From Caldilineaceae bacterium (GTDB lineage Bacteria > Chloroflexota > Anaerolineae > Caldilineales > Caldilineaceae), in assembly GCA_026645575.1 (NCBI GenBank), contig JAPKMW010000013.1, positions 62,001-126,000 of the forward strand: a DNA stretch of 64,000 nt. The letters run 5' to 3'. The notes under the pieces are model-generated. The model saw only the letters and a list, made by a program, of their open reading frames with translations, ran no database searches and had not been told where the DNA came from. Each line of letters opens with the position of its first letter. Position 1 is the stretch's first letter. The position numbers were made by a program, and so were the translations under genes. This document shows positions 28,777 to 39,575 of this stretch, one piece after another.

Positions 28777-28839
28777 ATTCGTAATTCGTGATTCGTGATT
28801 CGTAATTCGTGTACAATCACAAATCCAAAATCTAAAATC
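28777..28839. repeat. Nine contiguous heptamers filling the gap between two permease genes
   Basis: On the minus strand, directly after the TAG of the upstream permease: GATTTTA, GATTTTG, GATTTGT, GATTGTA, then CACGAAT, TACGAAT, CACGAAT, CACGAAT, TACGAAT. All are in exact 7-nt register (63 nt). Two different unit families thus abut without loss of register. The next gene's ATG follows 12 nt later. Confidence 0.9.
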
Positions 28840-29721
28840 CTACTTGCCTTCTTCCAGCCGTTGGCTGACGATGGCGCGGACGTAAAAGATGCTGACCAGG
28901 GCGCTGATCACAAAGGTGATCACGGCTTGGACTTGGGCCTGGCTGGGTAGATTGTTGTTAAAGGTGCGCTGCATATAGACGCCCATCATCTGCGGCGAGG
29001 CTGGGCCAAGCAGGAAGGGAATGGTAAAGGCGCCAAAGGCCCCCAAGAAATTGAGTGAAAGCACAATGAGCGCCGGCCGTTTGAGCAGCGGCAGGATAAT
29101 GCGCCAGAAGACCTGCCAGCGGTTGGCGCCGACATCCCTGGCGGTCTCCAAGAGGCCGTCTGAGATTTGGCTCAAGCCGGCGGTCAGGATCAAAACCGTA
29201 ATGGGAATGCCCTCCCAAACCAGACCAACGACGATGCCCGAAGGGCGCAAGTAGGGTGAGACATAGCCCTCATAACCGAAAAAGGTTTCCAGCATCCGTT
29301 CCAACCAGCCATTGGCCCCCAGAAAACGAATCAGGGCGTAGGCGGTGATAATCCCCGGCACAAACATGGGCAGGAGCGACAACATCTGCACCGTGCTGCT
29401 AAGGCGGCTGGCCGTAAAGCGCAGGTAGAGCGCAATCGGAAAGCAGATCACAAAGAGCAGCACAACAATCAGCAGCGTGATGCGCAAGGTAAAGAGCAGA
29501 TTCATTACCGAAAGCGGCATGTTAAAAAAGTCAACGTAGCGATGCAACGAAAATTGCACCACGCCACCGCGCCGCACCAGCACTGTCTCAATCACTGCCA
29601 ACGTTGCCGGGTAGATGATCAACGCTAACATTACCAAAAAGGGCGGCGCCACGAGCAAATAAGGCAATAATAAACGGCTGCCCCGTCGCCACCATGTGGG
29701 TATGCTTGCTTGTGAAGTCAT
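28840..29721 (-). CDS. ABC importer permease (PotB/UgpA-like)
   Basis: 293 aa with six membrane segments and the EAA loop LLETARDVGANRWQVFWRII, then LPLLKRPALIVLS. The N-terminus (TSQASIPTWWRRGSRLLLPY) is cytoplasmic and basic. The upstream neighbour encodes the binding protein. With the permease at 27883 it forms the membrane channel. The AFGAFTIPFLLGPASPQMM segment resembles polyamine/iron/aminoethylphosphonate permeases, so the substrate class is uncertain. Confidence 0.92.
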   Translation of the reverse strand: MTSQASIPTWWRRGSRLLLPYLLVAPPFLVMLALIIYPATLAVIETVLVRRGGVVQFSLHRYVDFFNMPLSVMNLLFTLRITLLIVVLLFVICFPIALYLRFTASRLSSTVQMLSLLPMFVPGIITAYALIRFLGANGWLERMLETFFGYEGYVSPYLRPSGIVVGLVWEGIPITVLILTAGLSQISDGLLETARDVGANRWQVFWRIILPLLKRPALIVLSLNFLGAFGAFTIPFLLGPASPQMMGVYMQRTFNNNLPSQAQVQAVITFVISALVSIFYVRAIVSQRLEEGK

Positions 29722-29731
29722 GACTTATCTG

Positions 29732-29799
29732 TGGAGAGATTAAGAGGTTGAGAGATTGTCCTGCTCTCGTATAAGCAGTAACATAATCTCTCAATCTCC
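29732..29799. repeat. Octamer hairpin between permease and binding-protein genes
   Basis: Left arm GGAGAGATTAAGAGGTTGAG, then AGATT (29733-29757), and right arm AATCTCTCAATCTCC (29785-29799) pair over about 14 bp with one mismatch; the loop is about 27 nt. It lies in the 110-nt gap downstream of the binding-protein gene, where such hairpins often keep the binding-protein mRNA abundant. Confidence 0.75.
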
Positions 29800-29831
29800 A
29801 GATTAACAAATCTTAGTCGATCAGCAATTCC

Positions 29832-31178
29832 TTACTCACGCACAATGTCCGGCGCCACGGTGGCGTACCAACCGTCATACATGGACGGCTGCCAGACGCT
29901 GCCAAAGGCGGGGACGTTGTCGGTGATGACATCGTTAAATTCCTCTTGCAGTTCAGCGGGCAGTTGCTCCCAACTGATGGCTGGGAAGCCGCCGATGTCG
30001 CGTACCACCGATTCTTGCGCCTCCGGGCTTAAGAGGAAATCGGCCAAAACCAACGCGCCTTCCAGGTTGGAAGCATTGGTGGGAATGGCGGAACTGGCAT
30101 AGCCGCCGACCATGGGCAGGTCTTCCAGTTGGATAAAGCGAATGCTCTCCGGTAACAAGCCCGCGTTCTTGGCCTGCAACGCCTGATCGGACCAGATGGG
30201 GATCATCGTCACCAGTTCATCGGCCAGCAGACGGGTGGTGGCGGCGGCGCCGGAGGGATAGGCGGCGTTATCATGGAGACAAGGCTCAATTCCGTTGAGC
30301 ATTTCCCAGGTTTTGGCAAAATACTTGTCGTTGATCTCGGCAATCTGCTCCGGCGTCAACTCTTCGGTGCCATATTGCTCGGTGTAGGCATCGACCGTAA
30401 AAATCGTGGTGTCCAGATTGTTGGTCTCCAGCACCGCACGCGTGACAAAGTTACGACCGGCGCCGGTGGTATCGGGGCGGGGATAGATAAATTCACCCGA
30501 AAAGTCACAGACCCAGGTCATCAGTTCCGGCCAGGTGCTGGGGACAAATTCTGCCGGCACTTCCGTGGCGTCAGCGCCTACTTTGCCCTGCTCCTTCAGG
30601 AGATTGAGCAGGCGCTCCTCGTTGTAGGCCAGGAGAACTTGCGACCCACGATAGGGCAGGTCGTGGCCGGTGCTGCTGCGCAGAGCGGGGGGAATCACAT
30701 TCGCCATATTCGGCACATTCTCAGCATTCAGTTCCTGCCAGAGACCGGCATCCAGCGCACCCACTGGTTGCAACACATTCCAGGTTTCAAAGTAATCGAC
30801 ATCCGGGTCATCATTGGTCTGCAACGCGGCATAGGCGCGATCCGCAATCGGCCCGTTGCCGCTGCCGCCAGAGCCGCCGGTGTGGACGATCACCAGTTCA
30901 TACTCAGGATGGGCCGCTTCAAACATGGGCTTGATGGTATTGCTCCACCAGTCGGAGATATTGGTGTCGGAATCGATGTAGACGCTGATCTGATTGGTCT
31001 CGCCAGTGCTGCTCTCGGCAGCAGGGGCTTCGGCGGGGGCTTCGGTGGCGGCTGGTGCAGCAGCGGTATCGCCGGCCTCCTCCTCACCAATTTGGGGGGC
31101 GACACAGGCAGCCAGCAACGCAACCAACAGTAGGAATGTTGCCACACGCATAAACGTACGCACTGATTTACCGTACAT
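29832..31178 (-). CDS. ABC importer substrate-binding lipoprotein (family 1)
   Basis: 448 aa. A lipoprotein signal with lipobox (LLVALLAACVAPQ, Cys near residue 25) is followed by an Ala/Glu-rich linker (AAPAATEAPAEAPAAESS) and a type-II periplasmic-binding fold: QISVYIDSDTNISDWWSNTI, EAAHPEYELVIVHTGG, DVDYFETWNVLQPVGALDAG, LAYNEERLLNLLKEQGK, DLPMVGGYASSAIPTNASN. AAAGGAGAGG precedes the ATG by about 6 nt, so expression is likely high. It is the first gene of the ABC operon. The ligand cannot be named; related proteins bind polyamines, iron or organophosphorus compounds. Confidence 0.92.
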   Translation of the reverse strand: MYGKSVRTFMRVATFLLLVALLAACVAPQIGEEEAGDTAAAPAATEAPAEAPAAESSTGETNQISVYIDSDTNISDWWSNTIKPMFEAAHPEYELVIVHTGGSGGSGNGPIADRAYAALQTNDDPDVDYFETWNVLQPVGALDAGLWQELNAENVPNMANVIPPALRSSTGHDLPYRGSQVLLAYNEERLLNLLKEQGKVGADATEVPAEFVPSTWPELMTWVCDFSGEFIYPRPDTTGAGRNFVTRAVLETNNLDTTIFTVDAYTEQYGTEELTPEQIAEINDKYFAKTWEMLNGIEPCLHDNAAYPSGAAATTRLLADELVTMIPIWSDQALQAKNAGLLPESIRFIQLEDLPMVGGYASSAIPTNASNLEGALVLADFLLSPEAQESVVRDIGGFPAISWEQLPAELQEEFNDVITDNVPAFGSVWQPSMYDGWYATVAPDIVRE

Positions 31179-31477
31179 TCTACCTCTCCTTTGTTCTGTA
31201 TCGATTGTGGTAAGCTTTTGATCTCTATTCCTACACTCAGGGGAGCAAGTGATAAGAATGCCATGATTGATGTGCCACGGTTACGACAACTGTTGTGACA
31301 ATTAGAGTAGCAATGCTAGTTTAAATGATGTTCAACAAAAAGACAATATCAGTAGACCGCAGTCCTAAGTCCAGAGTCCAAAGTCAGGCTCGATAGCGTT
31401 GCGGTCTACTGAATATCAATAGTCGACAGTCGTTACCCAGCATTGTCAGCACCTGGGAGACCACGATCCCGCAATCG
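31179..31477. other. 299-bp intergenic region with a repeat element
   Basis: It holds the binding-protein leader (31179 to about 31340) and the heptamer repeat 31350-31411. No reliable promoter could be picked and no gene is seen. Confidence 0.6.
31350..31411. repeat. Heptamer repeat between 12-bp inverted arms
   Basis: CAGTAGACCGCA (31350-31361) and its perfect complement TGCGGTCTACTG (31400-31411) enclose four heptamers (on the minus strand GACTTTG, GACTCTG, GACTTAG, GACTGCG). The right part, from GTCAGGCTCG to GTCTACTGA, recurs with a few changes at 53613-53643 and in part at 17601. Confidence 0.82.
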
Positions 31478-33180
<1,703 letters not shown>

Positions 33181-33184
<4 letters not shown>

Positions 33185-34320
33185 GCAGAGATCCGCTGTT
33201 TTATCGTGCTTGAAGGTGGACTAGCTTCATGGTCATACGCCAGGGAGAATTCCTTACGGCGAAGCTGTCGCCACAGCTTGCACCACCTGCGCCTTGGGGC
33301 CGACAAAGACCACGATCCAAGCGGCAGATCGGTGAGGACACGCAATTTTTCGTGCAATTCCTTGGGATATTTACCCATTCGACTAAACTTTGTCGCAAAG
33401 TATAACACCATATCGGGGTTATAGAGTCTGACTTGGGCATCACTGTTAAAGAGATACCCGTTGTACCATGCCCGCAAGTCAGCAATCACCGCCGGCAGCG
33501 TTGTGGTCTCAATCCCAACACCACTGAGGATTGTCGCCACCTCTTGTTCGTTGAACCCCATCATATCGTGAAACGGTAGTTCAAGGGTCAAATGGGTTCC
33601 AATGTTAAAACCACTAGTCAAGCTATCCAACGTAACCGGCGAAACGCCCGTGATGAAGATGCGGTCAACAATTCCTTCCCCGGTCGCCGCTTTGATGCTT
33701 TCGTAAAACTTGCGGACAAAGCCATTCTGCCCGACGCTGCTCTTGAAATCGCGTAAACGAAAGGCCAGCAATTCGTTGGCAAAGTGATCATATTCATCTA
33801 CGAGCAGGTAGATCTTATGCGGAAAACGCCCCAGTGCGTGCGCATTTTTCGTACATTCCCAAAGTCGATTCAAGACATCGCTTGGCTCATCGTCTTTTGC
33901 ACTACCCAAAATATACTTTTTATCTTCCTCACTAAAATAGGCATGGTAGGTCACCAAGAAATAACTGATACCTTGTCTGACATTCTTGGTAAAACCAACC
34001 AAAGTGCTTTCCTGTGTTCGTGTGTTGATCCGACTAAATTCTAACCGTAAGACCAGATACGTATTGGCTAAGGGGGTCGGCTGCTGATCAATGGCAAAAC
34101 GGCCAAAAAGTTCATTGAATTGCGCGGCAAATTCCAACCCATAATAGCATTGCAGCATCGAGACAAAGACGCTCTTGCCAAAGCGGCGCGGGCGCAGGAA
34201 AAAGAGGTAACGCTCACCCAATTGTTCCAGTTGGGCAATATACAGCGTCCGGTCGACAAAGTAGTACTCTTCGTTGGCGATCTGTGCAAAATTGCTGATG
34301 CCATAGGGTAATTTAAGCAT
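33181..34320 (-). CDS. PF09820-type AAA-ATPase lacking the C-terminal nuclease domain
   Basis: 379 aa from ATG 34320 (LKLPYGISNFAQIANEEYYF); GGAG lies 8 nt upstream, and family homology begins here though the frame is open to 34620. P-loop RPRRFGKSVFVSMLQCYYG, Walker B-like KIYLLVDEYDHFANELL, sensor-like RIFITGVSPVTLDSLTSGFN, GFNEQEVATILSGVG. Full members carry a PD-(D/E)XK nuclease domain after residue ~360; here the last ~45 residues turn basic and low-complexity (SAPRRRWCKLWRQLRRKEFS). This indicates an internal deletion or frameshift. Role unknown; possibly a decaying defence or mobile-element gene. Confidence 0.8.
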
Positions 34321-34856
34321 GAACCGTTCTCCGCTGCCATCAACCATCGATTCGCCCCAGTATACCACAGGGCAAGGCACAGCGCTTGATCGCCAGTGAT
34401 CGATATTGAAAAACCAGCAACCAGTAGTACTTTCGACCGCGGCTCGTGCAGAAAAGATAGCTGCAAGCAGATAGTCACGATGGGTGACAGCATAGCAGAC
34501 GCGCCGCCACCATTGCTGCTGATTAGCAACAGATCTCATCATTTCAGCGCTGATTTCCCCACTCACAAATGACGATTCTTTAACGCAACATACGCTACTT
34601 GTTAGCGGACAGCCCCACAAAGCGCCAACGTGGGCAAAGTGTCGGGTGCAATTAGGAGCATTCTTGCAGAAAATAGGGAAAGAGCTACGTCACAATGCTT
34701 CAATTATAATCAATTTTATTTTGTCTCTACTAAGAGACGCTACTGCAAAAACTGAGTTTTTCTCAAAATCTACCCAATGCACCAGAGAGAAACTTGCGCA
34801 AACACCAAATTCTTAGTCTTTTTGCAGCCAGTCATAAGTAACCGTAGGAGAGCCTG

Positions 34857-37800
34857 ATGAACCCAACCCATACACCTGTTACCTTCTTGTTCCCTCAGCC
34901 ACACCCTGCGCTCTCTTCGCCGCATCTTTGCAAAAATCACCAGCACTGGGGGCTGTTCTTCGCCTTTCTCGTTGCCGGCATCTTGCTGTTTTGGCAAACA
35001 CCGGTTGCGCAGGCGGCAACATGCACCGGCGGCGCCATCACTGGCCTGGCCTTTCGTGACTACAATGCGAATGGCGCCCGCGAAGCGACTGAACCTGGCA
35101 TCGCTGGCATCGTCGTCACAGCCTATGACGCCGCCGGGACAACCGCGGCGTGCGAAACCACGGCCGACGGTAGCTACGGCATCAACCCGGTCGGCGCCTA
35201 CCCTGTGCGTGTGGAGTTTACTTTGCCGGCCGATGGTTCGCTCAGTTTTCTCAAACCGGGCGCAGCCGGCGCCAATTCTCGCACCAACGTGACCTTTGTC
35301 AATGGCCCCACGGCCAATGTCGATGTCGGCTTTAGCAACCCGGCGGATTTCTGCGGCGCCAATCCGTCACCGGCCCTAGTGACCTCTTGTATGGTCTTTG
35401 GCGAACAGAATGACAACCCGGACGGCGTCAACAAAGAGCGCAACGTCATGGTCTCTTTTCCCTATACCGCCGGCAGCACCGACCTGACCAATAACGCCGG
35501 CGTCCGTTCGCCGACGCCCACACCACTGGCCGTGGCAAAACAGATTGGGACCGTTTGGGGGCTGGCCTGGAACCCGGTAACCCAGACCCTCTACGCTTCA
35601 GCCTTTATGAAACGGCACAGCGGCTTTGGCCCTGGCGGCCCTGGCGCGATTTACCAGATTACCCCCAGCGGCCCCAGTTTATTCTACAACTTTGGCGCCC
35701 TGGCCGGCACGGATCCTCACCCGCAACCAGGACAAACTTGTTTGAATCCGGCAAAACCAGGAACGAATGATAATTTTAACTGCTGGCTCTACGACACCAA
35801 CTCCTTTGATCAGGTCGGCAAAGTGGCCTTTGGTGATTTAGAGATCAATGAGACTTTTGACACCCTCTACTCCGTCAATCTGGCCGACAACACCTTGCTG
35901 GCGATTCCCCTTGCCAACCCCGGCGCCTTTACCGCCATCCCGATCCCACGACCTGTCTCCTGCCTGGCGGACGATCCCAATCCTGATGCCGATTTTCGTC
36001 CCTTTGGGTTGGGCATTAAAGATGGCACGGTCTATGTGGGTGCGGTCTGTTCCGGTGAATCGACCCGCAACCGGGACAGCCTGTTTGCCTATGTTCTGGC
36101 CTATGCCAACGGCGCCTTTGCCGCAACCCCGGCCCTTGAGTTTCCGCTCACCTATGACCGCGGTGGAGCAAGCTTTCAGTGGCAATATTGGTTAAATCGC
36201 ACCTCCTTCAACCCGACTGATCCGATCCAGGCCGACGGCAAGTGGGCGCAACCGTGGGTCAGCGACATTGTTTTTGATAACGGCGACATGATCCTCGGGT
36301 TACGCGACCGGGATGGCGATCTCTTAGGCTCAGTCGCCCGTGGGCCGGATCCCAGCACTACGCAAAATTATTCCGCCAAGGCGCGTGGCGATGTGTTACG
36401 CGCGTGCGCCAATGGCAGTGGCGGCTGGACGTTGGAAAGCAATGGCGCTTGTGGCGGCAACACAACCGGCGGCGCCGGCAATGGCGAAGGCCCTGGCGGC
36501 GGCGAATATTATTTCCAGGATCGTCAGCTTAATTCAGTTGGCGCCGTTGCGCACAACGAGACGAATTATGGCTCCTTGGTGCAGGTGCCTGGTTTACCGG
36601 ACGTGGTCTCCACCATCTACAACCCGATTGAAATCACTGGTGAGGTCAGCGATTCCGGCATCAAATGGTATAACAACCGCACCGGTACAACCACCCGCGG
36701 CTATCTTATTCTCGACGCCACCGGCAATCCGGCCGCCTTTGAGAAAGCCAATGGCCTAGGTGATCTCGAAGCGCTCTGCCCGGCGGCGCCGCTGGAAATC
36801 GGCAACCGGGTCTGGCGCGATACCAATGGCGACGGCATCCAAGGGCCAGACGAGCCGGGACTGGATGGCGTAACGGTTGAGTTATACCGCGATGGACAAC
36901 TGGTCGGCACAACGGTCACGGCCAATGACGGCCAATATCTCTTTAACGATAGCAATGTTACCCAAAACAGCGCCAACGGGATCGAGGCTGGTCTTTGCGG
37001 CCCCAATGGCGCAAGTGTTTACGAAGTGCGCATTCCCAACGCCACCGGTGGTAGTCAACAGCCTGCGCTTGCGGGGTTGAATCTAACGCAAGCCAACACC
37101 GGCGGCGACAACGGCGCCGTGCGTGACTCCAATGGGATTTTGGTGAGCGTTAATGCAGTTTATGCCATCCCCTGTAGTGACTTGTCGGCGCCCGGCTTTA
37201 ACAACCACACCTATGATTTTGGCTTTACCGCAGCCGCCACCTTCTCGTTGGGCAACTATGTCTGGATCGATAGCAACAACGATGCGCTCGTCTCGCCTGG
37301 TGAACCGCCTGTCCCCAATGGCGTAGTGGTTGAATTGCTGAACAGCGTCGGCGCTCCCACCGGACAGGTAACCGTTACGGTTAACGGCTTTTACCTCTTT
37401 GCTGGTCTACCGGCGGGCAGCTATCAGGTGCGTCTGGCCGCCAGTAATTTCCAGCCAGGCAACTTATTGGCAACCTATACCAGCAGTACCGGAGCGGCCC
37501 AAGAAGCCAACCCCGACAGTAACGGCGACCAAAACGACAATGGGCTGGACGGCGGCAACCCTGCCACCGATGGCATCACCAGTGGCATTCTCACTTTGTT
37601 TGGCGATGAACCAATTCTGGAAACGCCAACGGCTACCGGCATCCCCGGCGACGATGGGCGAGGCACCCCCGACACCAATAGTAACTTAACCGTCGATTTT
37701 GGCGTTGTGCCACCGGCAGTGGAGCGGGTCGCCATTGGCAATGTGGTCTTCCGTGACCCCAACAACAATGGGCGTTTTGAACCGAGCGCCGGTGATGTTG

Positions 37801-38273
37801 GCATGAATGGCGTCCACATTGCACTCTTCCCTGCAGGCGCCGACCCGCTCACCGCCACGCCTGTCGCCACAACCACAACCGCTGGCGGTGGCTTCTATCT
37901 CTTTGACAACTTGACGCCTGGCGCGTATTTCATTTTCCTGCGCCCACAGAATTTCCAAGCTGGCGGCGTATTGACCGGCACCCTTTCCTCCACCGGCAAC
38001 GGCGGTAGCGAGACCATTGATGACAACCTTGATGAAAATGGCATCGATAGCGCTACTCCGGCTACCACTGGCATCCGCAGCATTGTCTACGATCTCCAAC
38101 CCAATCAGGAACCGGTCGGCGAAGCGGGCGCTGGCAGCTACAGTGGCGCCCTCGACGACAACAACGTAAACTTTACTGCTGATTTTGGCTTTGTACCCCC
38201 ACCCACCGCCATTGACGAGGAGGAAGAACCCACCCGCCCACCTCAGTTCTATCTACCGATCGTGCAAGGATAA
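34857..38273 (+). CDS. Secreted surface protein with SdrD B-like repeats
   Basis: 1138 aa. A long n-region precedes a signal peptide (WGLFFAFLVAGILLFW) with cleavage after AQA, near residue 53. The first SdrD-B/Cna-B module (TGLAFRDYNANGAREATEPG) is at ~60-140. A ~480-residue globular part follows (GTVWGLAWNPVTQTLYASAF). Three more SdrD-B modules start near residues 645 (IGNRVWRDTNGDGIQGPDEPG), 796 (LGNYVWIDSNNDALVSPG) and 958 (IGNVVFRDPNNNGRFEPSAG), each with Asp/Asn-rich Ca-binding-like motifs. The C-terminus is acidic (DEEEEPTRPP) and ends QFYLPIVQG, without LPXTG or a membrane anchor. TAGGAGA precedes the ATG. Confidence 0.9.
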   Translation: MNPTHTPVTFLFPQPHPALSSPHLCKNHQHWGLFFAFLVAGILLFWQTPVAQAATCTGGAITGLAFRDYNANGAREATEPGIAGIVVTAYDAAGTTAACETTADGSYGINPVGAYPVRVEFTLPADGSLSFLKPGAAGANSRTNVTFVNGPTANVDVGFSNPADFCGANPSPALVTSCMVFGEQNDNPDGVNKERNVMVSFPYTAGSTDLTNNAGVRSPTPTPLAVAKQIGTVWGLAWNPVTQTLYASAFMKRHSGFGPGGPGAIYQITPSGPSLFYNFGALAGTDPHPQPGQTCLNPAKPGTNDNFNCWLYDTNSFDQVGKVAFGDLEINETFDTLYSVNLADNTLLAIPLANPGAFTAIPIPRPVSCLADDPNPDADFRPFGLGIKDGTVYVGAVCSGESTRNRDSLFAYVLAYANGAFAATPALEFPLTYDRGGASFQWQYWLNRTSFNPTDPIQADGKWAQPWVSDIVFDNGDMILGLRDRDGDLLGSVARGPDPSTTQNYSAKARGDVLRACANGSGGWTLESNGACGGNTTGGAGNGEGPGGGEYYFQDRQLNSVGAVAHNETNYGSLVQVPGLPDVVSTIYNPIEITGEVSDSGIKWYNNRTGTTTRGYLILDATGNPAAFEKANGLGDLEALCPAAPLEIGNRVWRDTNGDGIQGPDEPGLDGVTVELYRDGQLVGTTVTANDGQYLFNDSNVTQNSANGIEAGLCGPNGASVYEVRIPNATGGSQQPALAGLNLTQANTGGDNGAVRDSNGILVSVNAVYAIPCSDLSAPGFNNHTYDFGFTAAATFSLGNYVWIDSNNDALVSPGEPPVPNGVVVELLNSVGAPTGQVTVTVNGFYLFAGLPAGSYQVRLAASNFQPGNLLATYTSSTGAAQEANPDSNGDQNDNGLDGGNPATDGITSGILTLFGDEPILETPTATGIPGDDGRGTPDTNSNLTVDFGVVPPAVERVAIGNVVFRDPNNNGRFEPSAGDVGMNGVHIALFPAGADPLTATPVATTTTAGGGFYLFDNLTPGAYFIFLRPQNFQAGGVLTGTLSSTGNGGSETIDDNLDENGIDSATPATTGIRSIVYDLQPNQEPVGEAGAGSYSGALDDNNVNFTADFGFVPPPTAIDEEEEPTRPPQFYLPIVQG

Positions 38274-38284
38274 GAGCAGCTATT

Positions 38285-38341
38285 ACGTGCTGCGTGATTC
38301 GTGGCCTGAGCCTGTCGAATGTCACGAATCACACAGCACGT
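38285..38341. repeat. Hairpin after the SdrD-B gene
   Basis: ACGTGCTGCGTGATTCGTG pairs with the arm at 38323-38341 (18 of 19 matches) around a loop containing GCCTGAGCCTGTCGAA, a sequence that recurs in repeats of many bacteria. It begins 11 nt after the stop. The right arm reads as heptamers CACGAAT, CACACAG, CACGTAG, TACGAAC. Confidence 0.78.
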
Positions 38342-38425
38342 AGTACGAACCCCACAGGATTTTGACAGTTTCCGCCTCTTTACCTACAATGCGGAAAAAT
38401 CCACGCAATGGTAAGGAGAAAATTG

Positions 38426-39187
38426 ATGCAAATTCAGGGTACACATACCTTTAAGGCGCCCCAGCAGATTGTTTGGGACGCCCTGCAAGATCCCACCCTT
38501 CTCTCAATGGCACTGCCTGGCGGCGAACAACTGGAAAAGTTGAACGAAAATGAATACAAAGCCGCCATGAATGTGCGCGTCGGGCCGGTGCAGGGCAAGT
38601 TTGAAGGCAAGATCGAGCTGGCCGACATTAACATGCCCGATAGCTACCGCATGAAGGTGAGCGGTCAAGGTTCGCCTGGTTTTGTCAACGGCGAAGGCAA
38701 TGTCCGCCTGGAGGGCAACGGCGCTGAGACCATTATGCACTATACCGGCGACGTGCAAGTCGGCGGTAAGATTGCTGGTGTTGGTCAGCGCTTGATTGAC
38801 AGTACGGCCAAGTCAATTATCCGCCAAGGCCTGGCGGCGCTGGATGTCCAGATTCAAGCGCGTGCCGAGCAAGCAGCGGCAGCCGCCGCGGTGGTGGCGC
38901 CACCAGCAATACCGGTAACAGAAGTAGCCACACCCACGGAAGCGGTTGCGGCAACGCCGGCGACAGTTGCAGTTGTCGCGACACCCGCAACCTCGCCGGT
39001 TGCAGCCCCCAGAGTGGCGCCCGCTGGCCCTTCCGCCGCCAAGATCGCCACCGAAGTCGCCAAAGACGTGGCCCGCGATCTGGCGTCCGATGTGATCCCG
39101 CTCAAGCAACAGGAAAAAGCGCTCTGGTTCGCCTATGGCGCCGTTGCCATGTTGGTATTGGTGCTGTTGCTGCGGGCGATCTTTTGA
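38426..39187 (+). CDS. coxG: CoxG-like SRPBCC protein with C-terminal membrane anchor
   Basis: 253 aa from ATG 38426, chosen because AAGGAG lies 8 nt upstream; an ATG at 38408 is in frame but has none. The SRPBCC/CoxG domain spans residues 1-150: GTHTFKAPQQIVWDALQDP, then LPGGEQLEKLNENEYKA, VGGKIAGVGQRLIDSTAKSI. An Ala/Val/Pro linker (~155-215) leads to a membrane helix (WFAYGAVAMLVLVLLLRAIF). CoxG proteins tether CO dehydrogenase or its quinone partner to the membrane. It precedes coxS by 388 nt and probably has its own transcript. Confidence 0.9.
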   Translation: MQIQGTHTFKAPQQIVWDALQDPTLLSMALPGGEQLEKLNENEYKAAMNVRVGPVQGKFEGKIELADINMPDSYRMKVSGQGSPGFVNGEGNVRLEGNGAETIMHYTGDVQVGGKIAGVGQRLIDSTAKSIIRQGLAALDVQIQARAEQAAAAAAVVAPPAIPVTEVATPTEAVAATPATVAVVATPATSPVAAPRVAPAGPSAAKIATEVAKDVARDLASDVIPLKQQEKALWFAYGAVAMLVLVLLLRAIF

Positions 39188-39357
39188 CAAGGAATTGATT
39201 GTAAAATAAAGGAAGTTCGTTTGTCATTCTGAAAGAATCTCTAGTGTATTGCGCCCTAGATCCCCTTTCAGGGTGACAGGTGGTACATCTTGATTGATCC
39301 GGGAACGCCTTGTCAATTCTCCATGCCCCCCGAATTGCGCCAACCCGTCAATCGGCA

Positions 39358-39386
39358 TTGACAGAATGCAAGCGCTGCGCTAGAAT
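39358..39386 (+). promoter_or_regulatory. Sigma-70-type promoter for coxSLM
   Basis: -35 TTGACA (39358-39363), a 17-nt spacer, -10 TAGAAT (39381-39386). Predicted start near 39393, leader about 180 nt to the coxS ATG. Confidence 0.75.
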
Positions 39387-39417
39387 GGGTGTAAGCTCTC
39401 CCTTGCTTGAGCGGTCC

Positions 39418-39436
39418 GTTGGCGGTTGACGCCAAC
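39418..39436 (+). promoter_or_regulatory. Inverted repeat GTTGGCG-N5-CGCCAAC downstream of the cox promoter
   Basis: Perfect 7-bp arms around GTTGA, at about +26 to +44. It could be an operator or a leader hairpin. No regulator gene lies next to it. Confidence 0.5.
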
Positions 39437-39575
39437 AATACTTTTCCTCAATTCAATTTCCATATTTCTATTGTTACCTTGAAGCGGTAAGCTGTTTAGC
39501 CTTCTATTGGTTTACGCGAAGGATTTTGCTTAGCGCTTCTACAAACTCAATCATCGTTATAGCGGAGGAACAATC

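Larger units (their letters stand above)
39188..39575. other. 388-bp non-coding region upstream of coxS
   Basis: It contains an imperfect inverted repeat (39221-39282, TGTCATTCTGAAAGAATCTC ... GGGTGACAGG), related in its outer bases to the hairpin at 61330. Then come the promoter 39358-39386 and an inverted repeat at 39418-39436, and a leader of about 180 nt. No gene is seen. Confidence 0.7.

Noticed and set aside
27790..28839. Possible CRISPR arrays
   Set aside because: Units are only 7-8 nt with no unique spacers and no cas genes nearby.
34321..34620. Upstream extension of the PF09820 ATPase
   Set aside because: No family similarity in the extra 100 residues, and GGAG lies before the ATG at 34320.
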